NCBI GenBank assembly: GCA_039798265.1
Contig: JBDKGH010000004.1
Coordinates: forward strand, 1-8,368
Origin: JBDKGH01 sp039798265
Lineage (GTDB): Bacteria > Bacteroidota > Bacteroidia > Flavobacteriales_D > Sanyastnellaceae
Length of the DNA: 8,368 nucleotides
Reading direction: 5' to 3'
Made by a program: the position numbers and the translations under genes. Below, in pieces: positions 6,283 through 8,368 of the stretch; positions within the stretch are counted from its first letter, which is position 1, and every line of letters begins with the position of its first letter. The notes under the pieces were generated by a model. That model did not search any database and was not told where the DNA came from. It saw only the letters and a program-made list of their open reading frames with translations.

Positions 6283-6321
6283 AACGGTTCGAAAATAATG
6301 GAAAGTCGGGTACGCCGATCA

Positions 6322-6338
6322 ATCGAATGAGATTCGAT
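6322..6338. promoter_or_regulatory. 17-bp palindrome in the kinase/fabD divergent region
   Basis: Perfect 7-3-7 inverted repeat ATCGAAT-GAG-ATTCGAT, 40 bp before the kinase ATG and about 17 bp upstream of the candidate fabD -33 element. The position suits an operator for one or both divergent units. The binding protein is unknown; autoregulation by the adjacent response regulator is possible, though OmpR-type sites are more often direct repeats. Confidence 0.45.
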
Positions 6339-6354
6339 AACCTTCGTTAACAAA

Positions 6355-6384
6355 GTGCACCAAAAAGAGTCTGTGTTATATTCG
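6355..6384 (+). promoter_or_regulatory. Candidate fabD promoter
   Basis: GTG (6355-6357), 19 bases, then TATATTCG (6377-6384). Against TTG-N19-TANNTTTG this has one mismatch in each element and the correct spacing. The start of transcription would be near 6390, giving a leader of about 20 nt before the fabD ATG. Confidence 0.5.
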
Positions 6385-6409
6385 TCCCATAAAACCAAAC
6401 CCTTTCCTC

Positions 6410-7300
6410 ATGAAAGCATATGTATTTCCCGGTCAAGGCTCACAATTTCCGGGTATGGGAGCCGATTTGTACAACAACTCACCCATTGCAAAAGACTTAT
6501 TCGAACGTGCCAATGAAATATTGGGCTTTCGTATTACCGATATTATGTTCAATGGAACAGAAGAAGAACTCAAGCAGACGAAAGTAACGCAGCCAGCCAT
6601 TTTCTTGAACAGTGTTATTTTGGCCAAATGTCTCGGAGAATCTTTCCAACCAGCGGCGGTTGCCGGACATAGCCTTGGCGAGTTTTCGGCCTTGGTGGCA
6701 AATGGTACCTTAGAATTTGAAGATGCCTTGCGCTTGGTTTCTGCTCGCGCACTAGCCATGCAGAAGGCTTGTGAAATGAACCCATCGACGATGGCTGCTA
6801 TTTTGGGATTAGAAGACGAAGCAGTCGAAAAAATCTGTGCTGAAATACCTGGCGTAGTAGTAGCCGCTAACTATAACTGTCCTGGTCAATTAGTTATTTC
6901 GGGTGAAAATGCAGCTATTGATGCCGCTTGTGCTGCATTATCGGCGGCAGGAGCAAAACGTGCTTTGAAACTGCCCGTTGGTGGCGCTTTCCATAGTCCC
7001 TTGATGGAGCCCGCTCGTGTAGAATTAGAAAGTGCCATTGCTGCCACCCCATTTCACACCCCGAAATGTCCGGTTTATCAAAACGTTACGGCCAGTGGTG
7101 TTACCGATCCTGAACAAATTAAGGCCAATTTAATTATCCAATTAACTGCGCCTGTTCGATGGACACAAACAATGAATCAGATGCTTGCTGATGGAGTAAG
7201 TGAAGTTGTAGAAGTAGGCCCTGGCAAAGTATTGCAAGGTTTATTCCGCAAAGCCAGTCGCGATTTGCCATTGAGCAGTGCTGAATTAGTAGTAGCATAA
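6410..7300 (+). CDS. fabD: Malonyl-CoA:ACP transacylase
   Basis: FabD moves the malonyl group from coenzyme A to acyl carrier protein, supplying the extender unit for type II fatty acid synthesis in the cytoplasm. At 296 residues it has the usual length. Visible signatures are 'VFPGQGSQFPGMG' (5-17), the nucleophile S88 in 'GHSLGEFSALV', R113 in 'VSARALAMQ' (the malonate-carboxylate-binding position of the family), 'NCPGQLVISG' (156-165), and catalytic H195 in 'GGAFHSPLM'. The closing 'EVGPGKVLQGLF' is also typical. ATG at 6410 begins directly with the conserved beta strand. It is not beside other fab genes here; its only likely operon partner is the DUF4328 gene 16 nt downstream. In Bacteroidota fabD often stands apart from the main fatty-acid cluster. 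Confidence 0.97.
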   Translation: MKAYVFPGQGSQFPGMGADLYNNSPIAKDLFERANEILGFRITDIMFNGTEEELKQTKVTQPAIFLNSVILAKCLGESFQPAAVAGHSLGEFSALVANGTLEFEDALRLVSARALAMQKACEMNPSTMAAILGLEDEAVEKICAEIPGVVVAANYNCPGQLVISGENAAIDAACAALSAAGAKRALKLPVGGAFHSPLMEPARVELESAIAATPFHTPKCPVYQNVTASGVTDPEQIKANLIIQLTAPVRWTQTMNQMLADGVSEVVEVGPGKVLQGLFRKASRDLPLSSAELVVA

Positions 7301-7316
7301 AATAAAAAATTAAAAA

Positions 7317-8012
7317 ATGCCACAATTACTCGACAACTCAACACGAAATCGCAATGTGCGTTGGTTGTACACTGGCTCATTGGTGGTTTCTCTTATCGCT
7401 GCATTCATCAATTTTCAGAACGCTCAATTTTTTGATTCCTTCTCTATTCTTAGTGGCGACATTATGGAGGCAGAATCTAAAATTCAGTCCTTCCAAATGA
7501 TTGAATTGGTGCAAGCCGCATTTAGTATTACAGGAATAATTTTGTTTTTGGTGTGGCTATATCGCTCCTATCAAAATGCAGATGAATTTGACAGTGAACA
7601 CACCACTACCTCACCAGGATGGGCTGTTGGCGGTTTTTTCATTCCATTCTACAACCTTTATGCGGGATATAAAGCGATAAAAGAAACGTGGAGTCTTCAT
7701 CACGAAAAGTCACAAGATGCTTCAAAGAACGAAGGTGCTTCACCAATAACGACTCCTTCGATGGCGTTACCCGTTATTTGGTGGTCTCTTTTTTTGATCA
7801 CGAGTATTCTTTCTAACCTGAGCTCCCGCATTTTTGATGAGTCAGATTACATCACCGGCACTCCATATACGATGCACGTTGTTGAGCACTTATTATATGC
7901 TACCTACCTTGTTGTCGCTTTGGTGATGCTCAAGAAATTAGATCAAATGGAAACGGACACCTATGCTCTTCACCATCAACAAGATTTGATCGATCATTTA
8001 ACGGCGGAATAA
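7317..8012 (+). CDS. DUF4328 family integral membrane protein
   Basis: A 231-residue protein with predicted membrane segments at about 17-34, 62-82, 101-118, 150-168 and 187-206. The DUF4328 signature 'SPGWAVGGFFIPFYNLYAGYK' is split by its position here: S99-P100-G101-W102 start the motif, and the F-I-P-F-Y-N-L part covers 108-114, with 'FLVWLYRSYQNA' just before (77-88) and 'IKETW' after (121-125). DUF4328 proteins are widespread, mostly in Actinomycetota and Bacteroidota, with no established function. The ATG at 7317 follows an A-rich stretch 16 nt after fabD, so the two are likely co-transcribed; no Shine-Dalgarno sequence is seen. Transcription should end at the hairpin at 8246-8289. Confidence 0.85.
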   Translation: MPQLLDNSTRNRNVRWLYTGSLVVSLIAAFINFQNAQFFDSFSILSGDIMEAESKIQSFQMIELVQAAFSITGIILFLVWLYRSYQNADEFDSEHTTTSPGWAVGGFFIPFYNLYAGYKAIKETWSLHHEKSQDASKNEGASPITTPSMALPVIWWSLFLITSILSNLSSRIFDESDYITGTPYTMHVVEHLLYATYLVVALVMLKKLDQMETDTYALHHQQDLIDHLTAE

Positions 8013-8040
8013 TATTATTTTTTTTCATTGCTATTGCCTG

Positions 8041-8057
8041 TGACTCCTATGGAGTCA
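8041..8057. repeat. 17-bp inverted repeat after the DUF4328 gene
   Basis: Perfect 7-3-7 inverted repeat TGACTCC-TAT-GGAGTCA, 28 bp after the DUF4328 stop. It can form a hairpin but no T-tract follows on either side within a few bases, so it is not a standard terminator. It may stabilise the 3' end of the mRNA. Confidence 0.45.
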
Positions 8058-8245
8058 TGGTTAATTAATTAGCCTTGTTTTCTTTTATGCGGAGCATATC
8101 CAGCATGCGGCGGCTAGATTAAGCGTGGCATTTTTTTCTTTTCACTCGAAAAGAAATTTTATCGTGATGCGGTTTCTCCTGCACTCCTTCTAAAGCTAGA
8201 GCACTCACACGATAAAAGTCTACTTGATTTTCTTCCAAAACAGAT
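8058..8245. other. Non-coding stretch with two nested inverted repeats
   Basis: No credible gene lies in 8013-8245. An AT-rich hairpin with a perfect 9-bp stem (8135-8143 with 8148-8156) is directly followed by a perfect 10-bp inverted repeat TTTTATCGTG/CACGATAAAA (8157-8166 with 8208-8217, 41 bp apart). The interior repeats GCACTC twice (from 8181 and 8201). This could be a small structured RNA, a degenerate repeat element, or just a long 3' region. Confidence 0.35.
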
Positions 8246-8289
8246 AAAAAAAACCGACTCTGCTGATCAGAGTCGGTTTTTATTTTTTT
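8246..8289. terminator. Bidirectional rho-independent terminator
   Basis: A stem of at least 13 bp (arms 8250-8262 and 8268-8280, loop CTGAT) is flanked by an A-tract on the left and T-rich sequence on the right, so it works in both directions. It ends the fabD-DUF4328 transcript from the left and the convergent secreted-protein gene from the right, whose stop codon at 8288-8290 touches the T-tract. Confidence 0.93.
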
Positions 8290-8368
8290 ATTCGACCACC
8301 ACATTTCGAGTGGATAATATCTTCATTTTTTCATCCTTCAATCGCAAGGTGTATATCCCCGCTGCGAG
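8288..8368 (-). CDS. 3' end of a probable T9SS-exported protein (partial)
   Basis: Only the last 26 codons lie in the window, reading 'LAAGIYTLRLKDEKMKI' and then 'LSTRNVVVE' and TAA. The pattern 'GIYTLRL...' some 20 residues from the end, followed by a Lys-rich turn and a short hydrophobic strand near the C-terminus, is typical of the type A C-terminal sorting domain of the type IX (Por) secretion system. Such domains target proteins across the outer membrane of Bacteroidota to the surface or medium. The cargo domain lies to the right of the window and cannot be identified. The frame is supported by the stop being placed right before a strong terminator. Confidence 0.72.
   Translation of the reverse strand, partial: LAAGIYTLRLKDEKMKILSTRNVVVE

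Noticed and set aside
6282..6310. Kinase promoter at TATTTTCG on the minus strand, just before the ATG
   Set aside because: It matches the -7 element in 7 of 8 positions, but no TTG lies 19 bases upstream and the leader would be almost nil.
8119..8304. Minus-strand open frame of 61 codons
   Set aside because: It runs through the terminator hairpin and overlaps the sorting-domain tail in another frame; its composition is not protein-like.
1..8368. CRISPR array, phage, transposase or toxin-antitoxin genes
   Set aside because: None seen. The octamer array lacks spacers, and no transposase or defence protein is encoded in the window.

Overview
The window looks like chromosomal DNA of a member of the Bacteroidota, most likely Flavobacteriales. 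Four things point there: the protein styles (a lipoprotein with an SdiA-regulated domain, a Bacteroidota-type sensor kinase, an uncharacterised predicted outer-membrane protein), a C-terminal tail resembling a type IX secretion sorting domain at the right edge, weak or absent Shine-Dalgarno sequences, and an exact TTG-N19-TANNTTTG promoter. The genus cannot be told from this sequence alone.

Layout. Positions 1-147 are an octamer tandem repeat (TAAAAGGR) cut by the window edge, followed by about 110 bp without a recognisable gene. A minus-strand lipoprotein gene lies at 257-1150. The next block, 1237-2201, is RNA: a minus-strand tRNA-Gly(GCC), a terminator hairpin, then a tRNA-Leu(UAA) gene split between U34 and A35 by a 697-nt group I intron, closed by a strong terminator. 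The intron core (P3-P9) can be folded by eye and resembles the cyanobacterial tRNA-Leu(UAA) intron (IC3 type). It carries an HNH homing-endonuclease gene broken by one in-frame TGA.

From 6282 down to 2276, all on the minus strand, runs a tight gene row: sensor histidine kinase, OmpR/PhoB-type response regulator (11-bp overlap), a secreted predicted beta-barrel protein (19-nt or shorter gaps), and waaA (Kdo transferase). waaA stops just upstream of the tRNA-Gly promoter. This groups a two-component system with lipid A/LPS core synthesis and an envelope protein.

On the plus strand, fabD (6410-7300) and a DUF4328 membrane-protein gene (7317-8012) form a short unit divergent from the kinase. The 127-bp divergent intergenic region holds a 17-bp palindrome and a candidate fabD promoter. 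Positions 8013-8245 are non-coding with several inverted repeats. A bidirectional terminator at 8246-8289 separates the DUF4328 gene from the convergent 3' end of a probable T9SS cargo gene that runs off the window.

The most notable content is the intron-split tRNA-Leu with its decayed homing gene. The rest is ordinary housekeeping and envelope gene content.
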